Shown here: positions 1 through 6,633 of the stretch, one piece after another
Numbering within the stretch: the stretch's first letter is position 1
Layout: every line of letters begins with the position of its first letter
From: Candidatus Kapaibacterium sp.
Lineage (GTDB): Bacteria > Bacteroidota > Ignavibacteria > Kapaibacteriales > HRBIN21
NCBI GenBank assembly: GCA_025055465.1
Contig: JANWXA010000088.1
Coordinates: 1 to 7,790 of the forward strand
Direction: 5' to 3'
DNA: 7,790 bases
Position numbers and translations under genes: made by a program
Notes under the pieces: generated by a model
Told to the model about the DNA's origin: nothing
Database searches by the model: none
The model's input: only the letters and a program-made list of their open reading frames with translations

Positions 1-736
1 CCCCAATACCAACGGCAGACTTGATGACCCCCGGTCCGGGCAGACCTGCCTCGGTGACACCCAAGTGGAGTGGGAAGTCTACCTTATCGGCCAGTAGGCG
101 ATATGCCTCGATCATTAGGCGCACATCGGTAGATTTCACCGAAATAACGATGTCGTCAAAGCCAAAGTCCTGGGCTATTTCTACATGCCGTAGAGCGCTT
201 TCAACCATAGCCTCCGGTGTAGGATAGCCGTATTTGTCCAAGAGGTCTTTCTCCAGCGAGCCGGAGTTGACGCCGATCCGAATGGGGATACCGCGCTCTT
301 TAGCCGCGGTCAGTACCTGGCGAATGCGCTCCCGGGAGCCGATGTTGCCCGGATTGATGCGGACCTTAGCAACCCCTGACTCTATTGCCTTGAGGGCAAA
401 AATGTGGTTGAAGTGGATGTCGGCGACGATGGGGATATCTACGCGGTGGACTATCTCACGAATAGCCTCTGCCGCCTCCCAATCATTGACGGTTACGCGG
501 ACAATGTCAGCCCCGGCCTCCTTACAGCGTAGAATCTGGGCGATGGTTGCTTCTCTGTCAGCGGTTTTCGTTTTGGTCATCGTTTGTACAGAAATTGGGG
601 CATTGCCCCCAACGGGGACGTTCCCTACCCAGATGCGGCGGGTCTTCCGCCTCCGGTAAGGGCGTGTTGCGTACGGCTGTTCCTCAGTCGCAGAAGGAAT
701 GGAGGGTGCCAGTGGGAGTCCGATTAGTTCACTCAT
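1..736 (-). CDS. ispG: IspG, 4-hydroxy-3-methylbut-2-enyl diphosphate synthase, N-terminal 245 residues (3' end outside window)
   Basis: This enzyme performs the reductive ring opening of methylerythritol cyclodiphosphate to HMBPP, the penultimate step of the cytosolic MEP isoprenoid pathway. The reverse complement from 736 translates without interruption to the window edge. It shows the IspG TIM-barrel motifs in order: RRKTRRIWVGNVPVGG (about 28-43), VQTMTKTKTAD (50-60), GADIVRV, PIVADIHF, KVRINPGNIG, IPIRIGVNSGSLEKDL and LHLGVTEAG near residue 235. The C-terminal domain, with the Cys and Glu ligands of the 4Fe-4S cluster, lies beyond position 1. The ATG at 736 overlaps the TGA of the upstream rhomboid gene (ATGA, 733-736), which suggests translational coupling. 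No other ATG, GTG or TTG codon occurs before the conserved core, so the start and its roughly 27-residue, Pro- and Arg-containing leader look secure. The spacing of motifs resembles the two-domain enzyme of E. coli and Firmicutes rather than the insert-bearing form usual in Bacteroidetes and Chlorobi. Confidence 0.96.
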   Translation of the reverse strand, partial: MSELIGLPLAPSIPSATEEQPYATRPYRRRKTRRIWVGNVPVGGNAPISVQTMTKTKTADREATIAQILRCKEAGADIVRVTVNDWEAAEAIREIVHRVDIPIVADIHFNHIFALKAIESGVAKVRINPGNIGSRERIRQVLTAAKERGIPIRIGVNSGSLEKDLLDKYGYPTPEAMVESALRHVEIAQDFGFDDIVISVKSTDVRLMIEAYRLLADKVDFPLHLGVTEAGLPGPGVIKSAVGIG

Positions 737-1665
737 GGCTCCGCTTGTAAACGACGGCTGGCTTCATAGAGAATTTGACGTTCGCGCTCGGTCAGGCTTT
801 GGTAGCCATGTGCGGCAATCTTATCCAGAATAGCGTCTATGTGCTTTTGGGTGATAGGCTCGCCTTCGTAGTGGAGGAGTACCTCCTCGCCCACAATCGT
901 GTGAACGATCGGGCGTGAAGTCGTAGACGTTGTGGAACGGGTGACGGTGAGAGTGCGACGGCGATAGGGGCGGTGGCGAGCCCAGAACCAGAGGCGGTCC
1001 AGGACAGCAAAAATGCCCCAGCGGTCCCCAAAACGCAACAGGAGGAAGCCCGTCAGAGCTCCACCCAGATGTGCAAAATGGGCGATTGGAGAACCGGCGC
1101 TGGAGACACCGGAGATGAACTCAATGGCTGCCATTAGTAGCACCAGGATGCGGGCTGGGATAGGGATGAAGAAAGGGAACATGAACACGGGTCGGTCGGG
1201 GAAGGTGAGGCCAAATGCCAAGAGCACTCCGTAGACAGCGCCCGATGCCCCGACCGTTGGTGCGGGATAGGTCCAGAAAAGCTGTACCAACAGGTGGAGT
1301 ACTCCTGCCCCGATACCACAAAGCAGGTAATACCATACGAAGCGTCGGCTACCCCAGAGCTGCTCCAGCTCCATGCCGAACATCCAGAGGACAAAAAGAT
1401 TGAAGACGATGTGCCAGATGTTTTCTAGCCCGGCGTGCATGAATTGGTAGGTGAGCAACTGCCAGGGGAAGAAATGCCCGCTCAATAGGGGCTGAAGCGC
1501 GAAGTACTGGACAAAGGGTCCCTCCAACGGTGTACCCTGGTAGCGGAAAAGGGCCAGGAAGAGGTGCTGGAAGACGAAAACCCCGATATTGAGCAGAATC
1601 AAGGTCCGTAGGGCAGGGTTTTCGGCCAGGAAGCGTCGTCGGCGCCACGTGTCGTAAGATGTCAT
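733..1665 (-). CDS. Rhomboid-family intramembrane serine protease with C-terminal basic linker and small helical domain
   Basis: This is a 310-residue polytopic membrane protein that should cleave transmembrane segments inside the inner membrane; the substrate is unknown. Visible rhomboid features are an N-terminal WRRRR stretch, a first membrane helix at about 20-40, H85 and N89 in HIVFNLFVLWMFG (the HxxxN of helix 2), the nucleophile Ser141 in GASGAVYG (139-146), and His199 in AHFAHLGG (195-202), the expected partner of the catalytic dyad. After the last membrane helix (about 200-211) comes a basic, Thr/Ser-rich linker (about 230-252). A soluble tail follows (about 257-305, ITQKHIDAILDKIAAHGYQSLT and on), matching the small domain often attached to rhomboids in Bacteroidetes, Ignavibacteria and relatives (I recall it as DUF6576). 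It lies 53 bases after pgk, and its stop overlaps the ispG start. No Shine-Dalgarno sequence precedes the ATG. Both dyad residues are present, so the protein should be active. Confidence 0.93.
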   Translation of the reverse strand: MTSYDTWRRRRFLAENPALRTLILLNIGVFVFQHLFLALFRYQGTPLEGPFVQYFALQPLLSGHFFPWQLLTYQFMHAGLENIWHIVFNLFVLWMFGMELEQLWGSRRFVWYYLLCGIGAGVLHLLVQLFWTYPAPTVGASGAVYGVLLAFGLTFPDRPVFMFPFFIPIPARILVLLMAAIEFISGVSSAGSPIAHFAHLGGALTGFLLLRFGDRWGIFAVLDRLWFWARHRPYRRRTLTVTRSTTSTTSRPIVHTIVGEEVLLHYEGEPITQKHIDAILDKIAAHGYQSLTERERQILYEASRRLQAEP

Positions 1666-1718
1666 GATCCGGAGGTAGTCTTTCTTTCGATGGCGATGGT
1701 GTAGACGTACCCTTTCTC

Positions 1719-2921
1719 TCAGGATTGCCCGTTGCTGGTTAGAGCAAGCAAGCCGGGGAGGGGCCTTCCTGCCAGGAATTCCAGGGAAGCTCCGCCGCCC
1801 GTGGAAATATGGCTAACGGCTTCGCGTAAGCCCAGGTGCTGGAGCGCTGCTATGGAATCGCCTCCACCGACGAGGGTAAAAGCTCCCTGGCGTGTTGCCT
1901 GCGCAATGGCGCGGGCAATCCCCAGGGTCCCTTCGCGAAAGGCAGCAAGCTCGTAGATGCCCATTGGACCGTTCCAGAAAATCGTGCGGGCATGGAGAAG
2001 CTCCCCGGTAAAGAGTCGAACTGTTCGCGGGCCGATGTCTGCCCCTTTCCAGCCCTCCGGGATTCCCTCCGACAGGGCTATAAGGCGTGGAGACGCCTCG
2101 TCGTGGAGATCCGCTGTAATGCTGACATCAACGGGTAGCAGGACTCGCTTATTGGCAGCGTGGGCTTGCTCTAAGAGGTGGCGCGCGATCGGTAGCAGCT
2201 CTTCTTCTACCAGCGAGTCTCCAACGGCAATTCCTTGGGCTTTCAAGAAAGTAAAGGAGATTCCGCCGCCAAGCAGCAGCACGTCGCAGTGGTGCAGCAA
2301 TGCCTGTAGCACCTCCAACTTGTCCGAGACTTTTGCTCCCCCCAACACAACCGTGTAAGGACGCTCCGGCATACTCAGGAGGCGTTGCAGTGCGGTGATC
2401 TCTCGTTCCATGAGCAGTCCGATTCCTTTCCAGCGCACGTGCCGCGTAATGGCAACCACGCTGGCGTGGGCCCGATGTGCTGCTCCAAAGGCGTCGTTGA
2501 CATAGACTTCAGCGCCATGGGTCAGTTGTTGAGCGAAGGTCTCGTCATTAGCTTCCTCGCCCGGATGGAACCGTAGGTTTTCCAGTAAGACGACATCGCC
2601 GGGGTGCGCGTCCGCAATACTGCGGCGGGCAACATCTCCAATGCAATCGGGAGCAAAGTGGACTGGACAGTCCAGCAGGGTTGCCAGATGGCGGGCGACG
2701 GGCGCCAGAGATAGTTCGAGCCTTGGCACACCCTTGGGACGCCCTAAGTGGGAAAGCACAATAGGAATGGCCCCCGCAGAGCGGAGGGCCTGCAGTGTCG
2801 GGAGGGACTCACGGATCCGGGTATCATCCCGAATGGCGCCATCGGCTGTGAGGGGGACGTTGAAATCCACGCGAACCAGAACCCGCTGGTTTGGTATTGG
2901 AAGCTCGTGCAGGCGCAGCAT
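1719..2921 (-). CDS. pgk: Phosphoglycerate kinase
   Basis: This cytosolic glycolytic enzyme transfers phosphate between 1,3-bisphosphoglycerate and ADP, giving 3-phosphoglycerate and ATP. At 400 residues it has the normal bacterial length and every signature is intact: RVDFNVP (17-23), DDTRIRESLPT with the substrate Arg35, SHLGRPKG (57-64), ENLRFHPGEE (114-123), NDAFGAAHRAHAS (142-154), the nucleotide-domain GGAKVSDK (194-201), LLLGGGISFTFLKA (215-228), FWNGPMGIYE (315-324), GGGDS (352-356) and the C-terminal STGGGASLEFL (373-383). The ATG start agrees with the family N-terminus, and no purine-rich ribosome site precedes it. It follows gap after 22 bases, the classic gap-pgk order, so its product can use the GAPDH product directly. 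Nothing in the sequence suggests truncation or loss of function. Confidence 0.98.
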   Translation of the reverse strand: MLRLHELPIPNQRVLVRVDFNVPLTADGAIRDDTRIRESLPTLQALRSAGAIPIVLSHLGRPKGVPRLELSLAPVARHLATLLDCPVHFAPDCIGDVARRSIADAHPGDVVLLENLRFHPGEEANDETFAQQLTHGAEVYVNDAFGAAHRAHASVVAITRHVRWKGIGLLMEREITALQRLLSMPERPYTVVLGGAKVSDKLEVLQALLHHCDVLLLGGGISFTFLKAQGIAVGDSLVEEELLPIARHLLEQAHAANKRVLLPVDVSITADLHDEASPRLIALSEGIPEGWKGADIGPRTVRLFTGELLHARTIFWNGPMGIYELAAFREGTLGIARAIAQATRQGAFTLVGGGDSIAALQHLGLREAVSHISTGGGASLEFLAGRPLPGLLALTSNGQS

Positions 2922-2943
2922 CGTGGAGGATGGCAGCAGGTGT

Positions 2944-3936
2944 TTAGTCCCCTATCTGGAGGAGGAGGTCAACAAGACGATTGACGTATCCCCATTCGTT
3001 GTCGTACCACCCGACGACCTTGACCAGCGTACCGTTTGCCATAGTTGAGAGGGCGTCCAAGATGCAGGAGTGGGGATTGCCGATGATGTCCGTTGAGACC
3101 AGAGGCGCTTCACTGTATTCTACGATACCGTGTAACTGCCCTGCGGCAGCTTCCCGAAAGGCAGTGTTGACTTCCTCGCGAGTAACTGGGCGCTTGAGGA
3201 CTGCAGTCAAATCCGTGATAGATCCATCGGGAACGGGGACGCGGAGTGCGTAACCGTCAATCCGGCCTTTGAGATCGGGGATGACGGAGCCAACGGCGCG
3301 TGCAGCTCCCGTCGTCGTTGGGATAATATTGAAGGCAGCAGCACGGGCACGGCGCAGGTCCTTGTGAGGAAGGTCCAGAATCCGCTGGTCGTTCGTGTAT
3401 GCGTGGACGGTAACCATGAAGGCTCTGTCTACCCCAAAAGCGTCGTGTAGGACCTTGACCATCGGGGCAACGCAGTTCGTAGTGCAGGAAGCGTTGGAGA
3501 TAATACGCTCCTGACCGGTGAGAGTATGCTCATTGACGCCCAGTACGACGATGGCGTCCGCACTGTCTTTGGGCGGAGCGGTGAGCACGACCTTCTGAGC
3601 ACCTCGCTGTAAGTGCTTCTCAGCATCGGCTCGGCGAGTGAACTTACCAGTAGCCTCTACCACGACGTCCACCGCGCTCCAGGGGATGTCTTCCAGTGTT
3701 GGACTGGCACTGACGGGGATACGGTTTCCGTTGACGAGAAGGGTGGTGCCCTCGGCTGCCACAGTGCCAGGGAAACGCCCGTGGACAGAGTCGTACTGGA
3801 GTAAATGCACCAGAGTTGGGGCATCGGTCAAATCGTTGATCCCTACAAACTCGATAGGTGCCTCTCGCTGAAGAGCGGCGCGGAGCATTAAGCGTCCGAT
3901 ACGTCCGAATCCATTGATTGCCACGCGCAAAGCCAT
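2944..3936 (-). CDS. gap: Glyceraldehyde-3-phosphate dehydrogenase, type I, NAD-type
   Basis: This enzyme carries out the phosphorylating oxidation of glyceraldehyde-3-phosphate to 1,3-bisphosphoglycerate in glycolysis, and the reverse in gluconeogenesis. The 330-residue length is standard. The Rossmann fold opens with RVAINGFGRIGR (4-15). Asp35 in INDLTD follows the second strand, as expected for NAD(H) rather than NADP(H) preference. The catalytic Cys151 lies in SNASCTTNC (147-155) and its base is His178 in VTVHAYTNDQ. The S-loop and phosphate-site motifs RRARAAAFNIIPTTTGAA (195-212) and WYDNEWGYVNR (310-320) are intact. The gene sits between sucC (24 bases upstream) and pgk (22 bases downstream) on the same strand, so co-transcription is likely. 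No Shine-Dalgarno sequence is seen before the ATG. It is the only gap copy in the window. Confidence 0.98.
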   Translation of the reverse strand: MALRVAINGFGRIGRLMLRAALQREAPIEFVGINDLTDAPTLVHLLQYDSVHGRFPGTVAAEGTTLLVNGNRIPVSASPTLEDIPWSAVDVVVEATGKFTRRADAEKHLQRGAQKVVLTAPPKDSADAIVVLGVNEHTLTGQERIISNASCTTNCVAPMVKVLHDAFGVDRAFMVTVHAYTNDQRILDLPHKDLRRARAAAFNIIPTTTGAARAVGSVIPDLKGRIDGYALRVPVPDGSITDLTAVLKRPVTREEVNTAFREAAAGQLHGIVEYSEAPLVSTDIIGNPHSCILDALSTMANGTLVKVVGWYDNEWGYVNRLVDLLLQIGD

Positions 3937-3960
3937 TCTCGTTCTACTGAGCGGGATTTG

Positions 3961-5220
3961 TTAGACTTCTGTCAGGGCTCCGGCTTCGCGGAGAGCTTCC
4001 TGGACTTGAAGAGCAGCATCCTCCAGGCTGCGAGCGACGCGGAAGCGCAACCCAGAGGAGTGCAGGATCTGGGCTGCTTCTTCGGCATTTGTTCCTTCCA
4101 GACGGACGACGACGGGAACACGGACCGCCACCTGCTGCAATGCCTGTACAATTCCGTTGGCAACACGATCGCAGCGGACAATGCCACCAAAGATATTTAC
4201 CAGCGCCACGCGTACATTGGGGTCCGAGAGCATGATACGGAAGGCCTGGGCAATGCGCTCGACGTTAGCAGCACCGCCAACATCCAGGAAGTTTGCCGGT
4301 CGCCCACCAGAGAGCTGGATCATATCCATCGTTGCCATGGCTAAACCGGCACCGTTGACCATACAGCCTACGTTGCCGTCCAGCTTGACGTAGCTCAGGT
4401 GATAGTGGGAGGCTTCTACCTCCAGTGGATCCTCTTCTTCGACGTCCCGAAGCGGTTCATACTCTGGATGGCGGAACAGGGCGTTATCGTCCAGTGTCAG
4501 CTTTGCATCCAGAGCAACCAGGCGCCCGTCGGTGGTATAGACTAATGGGTTGAGTTCCAAGAGGTTGCACTCTATTGCCTCGTAGGCGCGGGCAAGTTTT
4601 TGAAGGAGCTCTGCAAACGGCGTTATTAGCTCGTTGGGTAATCCCAGGCGGAAAGCGATGCGACGGGCTTGGAAAGCTTGGAAACCCCAGAGGGGGTGGA
4701 TGTGGTCGCGTACGATTGACTCAGGACGCTCGGCAGCGACCGTTTCAATGTCCATACCCCCTTCGGCAGAGACCATAAGCACTGGGCGGTTTCTGCTCCT
4801 GTCCAGGGTGATGCTGACGTAGAGCTCCTGAGCGATTGGGAGTACCTCTTCGATAAGCAGGTAGCGTACGCGACGCCCTGCAGATCCAGTCTGAGTAGTA
4901 ACCAGCCGGTTACCCAGCATCTGCAAGGCAAGTCGGTAGGCTTTGTCGGCAATGTTGCCTTCACGGGCGAGCATGACGCCGCGAACAGGGGAGCCGTTCC
5001 ATGTCAAAGGCTCGCCGGTATCGGCGTGCACGATCTGTCCTTTACCGCGTCCGCCGGCGTGAATTTGTGCCTTGAGCACGATTGCACGAATCCCGTTGAG
5101 AACGAAGTCTTGGTACGTAACGGCCCCCGCTTCTTCTGCTGTCCGTACTACACGTCCGAGGGGCACAGGGACGCCATAGCGTTGCAATAGTTCCTTAGCC
5201 TGAAATTCGTGGAGATGCAT
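3961..5220 (-). CDS. sucC: Succinyl-CoA ligase (ADP/GDP-forming) beta subunit
   Basis: This is the nucleotide-binding chain of the TCA-cycle enzyme that interconverts succinyl-CoA and succinate with formation of ATP or GTP. The ATP-grasp part begins LHEFQAKELLQRYGVPVP (3-20), with the nucleotide-site Lys50 and AQIHAGGRGKG (51-61), then a metal/substrate stretch around LLELNPLV (220-227) and VALDAKLTLDDNALFR (235-250). The C-terminal CoA-ligase part has GCMVNGAGLAMATMD (285-299), PANFLDVGG (308-316), VNIFGGIVRCD (341-351) and VVRLEGTNAEEA (371-382). At 419 residues it is about 30 longer than E. coli SucC. Part of the extra length is at about 63-90, where VHADTGEPLTWNGS and following residues replace a shorter segment. 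GMDIETVA and FQARRIAF resemble Bacteroidetes homologues. The partner alpha subunit, sucD, is not adjacent; the next gene upstream is a lipoprotein 23 bases away. No clear ribosome site is seen. Confidence 0.97.
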   Translation of the reverse strand: MHLHEFQAKELLQRYGVPVPLGRVVRTAEEAGAVTYQDFVLNGIRAIVLKAQIHAGGRGKGQIVHADTGEPLTWNGSPVRGVMLAREGNIADKAYRLALQMLGNRLVTTQTGSAGRRVRYLLIEEVLPIAQELYVSITLDRSRNRPVLMVSAEGGMDIETVAAERPESIVRDHIHPLWGFQAFQARRIAFRLGLPNELITPFAELLQKLARAYEAIECNLLELNPLVYTTDGRLVALDAKLTLDDNALFRHPEYEPLRDVEEEDPLEVEASHYHLSYVKLDGNVGCMVNGAGLAMATMDMIQLSGGRPANFLDVGGAANVERIAQAFRIMLSDPNVRVALVNIFGGIVRCDRVANGIVQALQQVAVRVPVVVRLEGTNAEEAAQILHSSGLRFRVARSLEDAALQVQEALREAGALTEV

Positions 5221-5243
5221 ACTGGGCGGCCACTGCCTTTGGA

Positions 5244-5627
5244 TTAGGGGTTGCGTTCCTTCTTCTTTGTGCGAATCTCTATGCCGCTCTCCTCAGCAGG
5301 CTGGGGGGATGTGGGCTGCTGTGTCTGCTGGGATGCACCGTTTCGAGGTTTCTTTGTTGTTCGGATTTGGACGCCCTCTTGGGGGGCAGTGGTTGTCGGC
5401 TGAGTAGCGGGGACGCGACGCGGCTGTTTCGCCTGCTGTGCTGCTTCTTTGGTAGATTGTTCTGCTTCTGTCTGAGGAACTGCTGGAGCTATAGTGTCGC
5501 TGTAAGGCTGCGCGTTCCGGGGGGCTGTGTCCAAAAGGATTTCCGGCGGTTCAGTAGCCGGCTCCGATTGCCGGCTCGGGGCACAAGCAAGCAGAACAGC
5601 GAGGCCGAGTGGAAGGAGGGGTCGCAT
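5244..5627 (-). CDS. Small Pro/Gln/Thr-rich lipoprotein with repeated basic motif, function unknown
   Basis: I do not recognise a family. From the ATG at 5627 the product has 127 residues. It has a short lipoprotein signal, MRPLLPLGLAVLLAC, with lipobox LLAC, so Cys15 should be lipidated. The next residues are Ala-Pro-Ser, with no Asp at +2, so outer-membrane sorting is expected if the E. coli rule applies. The mature chain looks disordered, rich in Gln, Thr, Pro, Glu and Ala. It contains two copies of a basic motif, GVQIRTTKKPRNG (85-97) and GIEIRTKKKERNP (115-127, the exact C-terminus). A weak third match, ILLDTAPRNA, is near residue 30. A GTG start at 5651 would add eight residues (MPPKLQTP), but the ATG gives the cleaner signal peptide. 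It precedes sucC by 23 bases on the same strand and may be the first gene of that operon. The lipobox and steady reading frame make a real gene likely. Confidence 0.8.
   Translation of the reverse strand: MRPLLPLGLAVLLACAPSRQSEPATEPPEILLDTAPRNAQPYSDTIAPAVPQTEAEQSTKEAAQQAKQPRRVPATQPTTTAPQEGVQIRTTKKPRNGASQQTQQPTSPQPAEESGIEIRTKKKERNP
5247..5288 (-). repeat. Copy 2 of the lipoprotein basic motif (SGIEIRTKKKERNP), at the C-terminus
   Basis: This encodes residues 114-127, directly before the stop codon. The two copies are separated by about 15 Gln/Thr/Pro/Ser-rich residues. The placement suggests a short basic binding element on a flexible tether; that function is an inference only. Confidence 0.55.
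5334..5378 (-). repeat. Copy 1 of the lipoprotein basic motif (EGVQIRTTKKPRNGA)
   Basis: This encodes residues 84-98 of the lipoprotein. It matches the C-terminal copy at 5247-5288 in the pattern G-(V/I)-x-I-R-T-x-K-K-x-R-N. The codons of the two copies differ at many positions while the amino acids agree, so this is an old or selected peptide repeat rather than a recent DNA duplication. Confidence 0.55.
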
Positions 5628-5636
5628 CGGTGTTTG

Positions 5637-5644
5637 TAATTTTG
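5637..5644 (+). promoter_or_regulatory. Candidate -7 promoter element for phnDCE (TAATTTTG)
   Basis: The octamer matches all six fixed positions of TAnnTTTG, the -7 element of Bacteroidota primary sigma promoters. Transcription would begin near 5651, about 29 bases before the phnD ATG at 5680. No TTG at the usual -33 spacing is visible, so the promoter is incomplete or regulated. The value depends on the host belonging to that group. Confidence 0.4.
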
Positions 5645-5652
5645 GTGGCACT

Positions 5653-5658
5653 CACGTG
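5653..5658. promoter_or_regulatory. CACGTG palindrome midway between the two divergent -7 elements
   Basis: This is a perfect six-base palindrome close to the midpoint of the two candidate -7 boxes, inside the 52-base spacer between the lipoprotein and phnD starts. Flanking symmetry is only partial (5650/5661 and 5651/5660 pair, 5652/5659 do not). It could be the core of an operator serving both directions, but a six-base palindrome is weak evidence. Confidence 0.15.
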
Positions 5659-5672
5659 TGTTCTCCGGTGCG

Positions 5673-5680
5673 CAAACCTA
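5673..5680 (-). promoter_or_regulatory. Candidate -7 promoter element for the lipoprotein-sucC-gap-pgk operon (TAGGTTTG on the minus strand)
   Basis: Read on the minus strand this also matches TAnnTTTG exactly. Transcription would begin near 5666, about 39 bases before the lipoprotein ATG at 5627. A TTG on the same strand at 5692-5694 is only 11 bases upstream, too close for a normal -33 element. The octamer touches the phnD start codon, so the two promoters would face each other and their transcripts would overlap at the 5' ends. Confidence 0.35.
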
Positions 5681-6633
5681 TGGAATTCGAGCAACACAGG
5701 AAGCGGCTGCTGATTTGGCTGGCGGGCTACAGCCTTGTAGGATTCGCCGGCATCGCAAAACTGTCGCTGGAACCCCTGTTCCGTTCGCAGGAGCTCGGGA
5801 CGGTTGGACGCCCAATTCGCCTTATGTTGGTTCCCTCAGTAGATGCGCAGAAGGTCACACAGAGTGCTGAGGCACTCGTCCGTTTCCTGCGGCAGTATAC
5901 GGGATACTGGGTTGAAGCTTCTGTGCCGACCAGTTACATTACTGTCGTAGAAGCCTTTGGAGCAGGGAAGGCTGACATAGCAGCGATGAACGCCTTTAGC
6001 TACCTGCTGGCACACGAGCGCTACCAGGTTCGAGCTGTTCTCCGCGTGGTACGTCGTCATGGGGAGCTAAGCTACCGGGGGCAGATCATTGCCCATGTAT
6101 CCAGCGGGATTCAGAACATACGACAGCTTTCGGGGAAGCGGATGGCGTATGTGGACCCTGCCTCTACATCCGGTTACATTTTGCCAAAAGCATTGTTGGA
6201 ACGGGAGGGCATCCGACCGGCTGAGGAAGTCTTTGCCATGCGACACGACAACGTGGTTACAATGGTCTACCAGCGGCAGGTAGATGCGGGAGCGACCTAC
6301 TACTCGCCACCGGATCCCAGCACGGGGGAGATCCGGGATGCCCGTGCCCGGGTCCTCCCCCAATTTCCCGATGTAGTCCAGAAGGTCCGAATTCTGGCCT
6401 TGACCGATTCCATACCGAACGATCCCATCGTGTTGCGGGCGGATTTGCCCGAGAGAATTGCTGAACGGCTTGTCCGTGGTTTGCTGGCCTTTCAGGAAAC
6501 GGCGGAGGGGCGTCGAGCCTTGTTTGAAATCTATAGCGTAGAGGGATTTGCCCCTGTTCAGGACAGCGATTACGATGGATTGCGGCAACTCTTGCGACAA
6601 TACGTTGGTGATGTAGAGCGGTTACTACAGTGA
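5680..6633 (+). CDS. phnD: Phosphonate/phosphite/phosphate ABC transporter substrate-binding protein (PhnD family)
   Basis: This periplasmic or membrane-anchored binding protein should deliver a phosphorus oxyanion or phosphonate to the PhnC/PhnE importer. From the ATG at 5680 it has 317 residues. A basic start (RKR, 7-9) is followed by a hydrophobic segment (about 10-30) with no lipobox and no convincing signal-peptidase site, so it may remain as an anchor. The binding fold begins at PIRLMLVPSVD (45-55). Family motifs include ADIAAMNAFSYLL (98-110), the anion-binding loop DPASTSGYILPK (159-170), H189 in MRHDNVVTMV, D202 in QVDAGATYY and LTDSIPNDPIVLRADLP (241-257). These positions correspond to the Ser-Thr-Ser loop, His and Asp ligands of E. 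coli PhnD. The reading frame stays open upstream to 5527, but that part is antisense to the lipoprotein; GTG codons at 5668 or 5656 are alternative starts. No strong ribosome site precedes the ATG. Its TGA shares one base with the phnC ATG. Confidence 0.92.
   Translation: MEFEQHRKRLLIWLAGYSLVGFAGIAKLSLEPLFRSQELGTVGRPIRLMLVPSVDAQKVTQSAEALVRFLRQYTGYWVEASVPTSYITVVEAFGAGKADIAAMNAFSYLLAHERYQVRAVLRVVRRHGELSYRGQIIAHVSSGIQNIRQLSGKRMAYVDPASTSGYILPKALLEREGIRPAEEVFAMRHDNVVTMVYQRQVDAGATYYSPPDPSTGEIRDARARVLPQFPDVVQKVRILALTDSIPNDPIVLRADLPERIAERLVRGLLAFQETAEGRRALFEIYSVEGFAPVQDSDYDGLRQLLRQYVGDVERLLQ

Noticed and set aside
234..659. 141-codon plus-strand open frame
   Set aside because: It lies wholly antisense to ispG, whose conserved motifs fill the region; the translation has no recognisable motif and is a by-product of GC-rich codons.
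1666..1718. Possible terminator or promoter between pgk and the rhomboid gene
   Set aside because: The 53 bases show no stable GC hairpin followed by a T run on the minus strand and no TAnnTTTG or TATAAT-like element; I see nothing supportable in it.
3937..3960. Regulatory element between sucC and gap
   Set aside because: The 24-base gap has no hairpin, repeat or promoter-like motif; it reads as a simple intra-operon spacer.
5628..5651. GTG start at 5651 for the lipoprotein
   Set aside because: It would add MPPKLQTP before a signal peptide that is already complete from the ATG at 5627. It cannot be excluded, but is the weaker choice.
5527..5679. Upstream in-frame extension of phnD by 51 codons
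   Set aside because: It is antisense to the lipoprotein signal-peptide region and resembles no PhnD N-terminus; the ATG at 5680 directly precedes a basic and hydrophobic leader as expected for an exported protein.
6067..6600. 177-codon minus-strand open frame
   Set aside because: It is antisense to phnD across its conserved ligand-binding motifs, with low-complexity, unfamily-like sequence; treated as a shadow frame.
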